This document shows, piece by piece, positions 59,573 to 60,826 of a DNA stretch of 60,826 bases. Origin of the DNA: JBBIMP01 sp037444305 (GTDB lineage Bacteria; Acidobacteriota; UBA6911). The position numbers were made by a program, and so were the translations under genes. The DNA is taken from NCBI GenBank assembly GCA_037444305.1, contig JBBIMP010000032.1:1-60826 (forward strand), in the 5' to 3' direction. The notes below the pieces were generated by a model. It did no database searches. It had not been told where the DNA came from and worked only from the letters and a program-made list of their open reading frames with translations. Each line of letters starts with the position of its first letter. Within the stretch, counting starts at the first letter, position 1.

Positions 59573-60618
59573 TCACTCTATGCGCTTCCAGCGTGCATCC
59601 CTTCCGCGGCGCACCATTTCGAGCCGGCCCTCGGCCCGCCATCGGTTCATTATTCGCCGGATCATGTCGCGGCTTACGTTCGGGCAGAGCCTTTCGATTT
59701 CGGCGATGCCGAACGGGCCGCTCATGTTTTCAAGCGCGGCTTCGATCAGATCCGACTTGGCGCCGCGGGCCGGCCGTGCGCGGCTCGCGCGCTCTTCCAG
59801 TTCGCGGTATGCGATTCTCAAGGTCGAGAGCATATAGACAAACCACGGAATAATGTCGTGTTGTCCCGCGTGCCACGCCTGGGAGCTTTGATGCAGGGTA
59901 TCGTAGTATTCATCCTTCGTCTGCTCCACGATACGTTCGAGGCTGACATATCGTCCCACCTCGTAGCCATGGTGGTAGAGCGCAAGCAAGGTGAGCAGCC
60001 GCGACACCCGGCCGTTGCCGTCGCGGAATGGATGGACGCAGGAGAAATCCAGGACAAGCGCTGCGACGGCCAGCAGGGGCGTGACCCTGCGCTGTCCGAT
60101 GCAGTCGTGGTAGGCGCTGAACATCTCCGCCATGGCCGCCGGAACCAGCTCGGAGCGAGTGTGCGGAACCGGACTTCGCGCCGCCCATCCGGCAAGAGCT
60201 GAGTGATGTCGTTGGGCCGATTCTTCCAAACCCCTGCATCCCCGGTCGTTCCGCCTTGTGCGAGCGCATGCAATTGGAGGCAGGTCTCCGGTGTGAGATC
60301 GATCCCGCTCCGCCGTGTGTGGATCCAATCCAAGGCCCGGCGGTACCCGACGATCTCCTCCTCGGGGCGGTCCCTTGGAGGCGCATCTCCCAGAACAAGC
60401 GGCTGCAGCCGGTCGCGAGCCACAGTGACTCCTTCGATGCGATTCGAGGACTCGGCGCTCTCGACAAGCGCCAATTCGCGCATCGTCTCGAGAATTTGCG
60501 GTGACCGGTGCTCGCAAAGCCGCTGTCGTCCTTTGGCCTCCGCCAGGGCCTCCAGCATCCAGACAACTCCTTGGATGAGCTTGAGGTTCTGCAGCCCGGT
60601 ACCCCGAAAAGACATCAT
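59573..60618 (-). pseudogene. Fic family AMP-transferase, single frameshift
   Basis: Two frames join into one ~345-residue Fic protein. The first part (from 60618, AAGGAG site upstream) carries the inhibitory helix motif SSNRIEG, of the S/TxxxEG type, followed by GVWKNRPNDI and REVRFRTLAP. The second frame carries the catalytic motif HPFRDGNGRVSR and a C-terminal winged helix (GIAEIERLCPNVSRDMIRRIMNRWRAEGRL). The switch lies at about 60150-60166. Fic enzymes transfer AMP to hydroxyls of target proteins; the inhibitory motif on the same chain marks a self-restrained (class II-type) member. A one-base assembly error is as likely as a true mutation. Confidence 0.82.
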
Positions 60619-60826
60619 TTCAGTGTTGCTCCTTCCGTTGGTGCGAGGCTCTCGCGCAGCATCCCCTTCAACTCGTCGGCCGGCGTCTATGGTTCGCTTT
60701 CCTGATGAAGATTCCGGTGCAGCAGGAGTATATCCCAGGCCGCATTGAATTCTGTTCTACTCTTGACGCAAGGGTTTTTCTCGGTGGATATCCGCTTCTC
60801 AGTGAATCTCAATGTTTCGTAGTCGT
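60619..60826. other. Window end, no gene recognised
   Basis: About 200 bases upstream of the Fic gene with no supported frame. The end (CTCAGTGAATCTCAATG) resembles half of the palindromic repeat at 37392-37482. Confidence 0.5.

Overview
The window looks like a chromosomal segment of an Acidobacteriota bacterium, most likely from a metagenome assembly. The evidence is high GC, several very large Oar-type TonB-dependent receptors with a carboxypeptidase-regulatory N-terminal domain, a CBM9/DUF5916 outer-membrane protein, TPR-type membrane glycosyltransferases, and two 100-N scaffold gaps. A glycyl-radical enzyme implies that the organism lives, at least at times, without oxygen. The phylum is an inference; there is no rRNA gene here to confirm it.

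Layout. 1-4.7 kb: the 3' part of a TonB receptor, then a co-directional set of a PIG-L deacetylase, a ROK kinase and an M19 amidohydrolase, each with an altered signature motif. 5.0-5.8 kb: a toxin-antitoxin remnant abutting a tRNA-Lys gene. 5.9-12 kb: a trans-3-hydroxyproline dehydratase-type gene on the minus strand, then envelope genes (a UPF0104 flippase-like protein and two polytopic glycosyltransferases). 12.2-20.7 kb: two 3.8-kb TonB receptor genes that read as identical to each other, in tandem, with unrelated leaders but the same promoter architecture. 21.2-29.3 kb: an amino-acid catabolic locus made of two divergent operons fired from back-to-back promoters. One encodes an O-methyltransferase, a radical-SAM activase and a HypD-type trans-4-hydroxy-L-proline dehydratase; the other encodes threonine dehydrogenase, Kbl and pyruvate kinase. 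29.5-36.5 kb: an S9 peptidase remnant, an M28 peptidase, a DUF5916 protein and a patatin-BamA protein. 36.6-50.6 kb: mostly core genes, namely a cyclophilin, MEMO, ruvC, yebC, the run pyrE-truA-uppS-cdsA-dxr-rseP, a STAS/anti-sigma pair, a thioesterase, an MFS transporter, a beta-barrel protein and an old-yellow-enzyme relative. 50.7-60.8 kb: a defence-island-like tail with a giant helicase/DUF1998/nuclease protein, a DUF4143 ATPase, broken AbiE, HepT and Fic genes, and one intact AbiEi regulator with its own operator.

How it fits together. HypD (4-hydroxyproline) and the proline-racemase-family dehydratase (3-hydroxyproline), together with peptidases and threonine-to-glycine/acetyl-CoA catabolism, suggest use of collagen-like or other hydroxyproline-rich protein; this is inference. 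The right end is a graveyard of toxin-antitoxin modules around one large, uncharacterised helicase-nuclease, which is the best candidate for an undescribed system.
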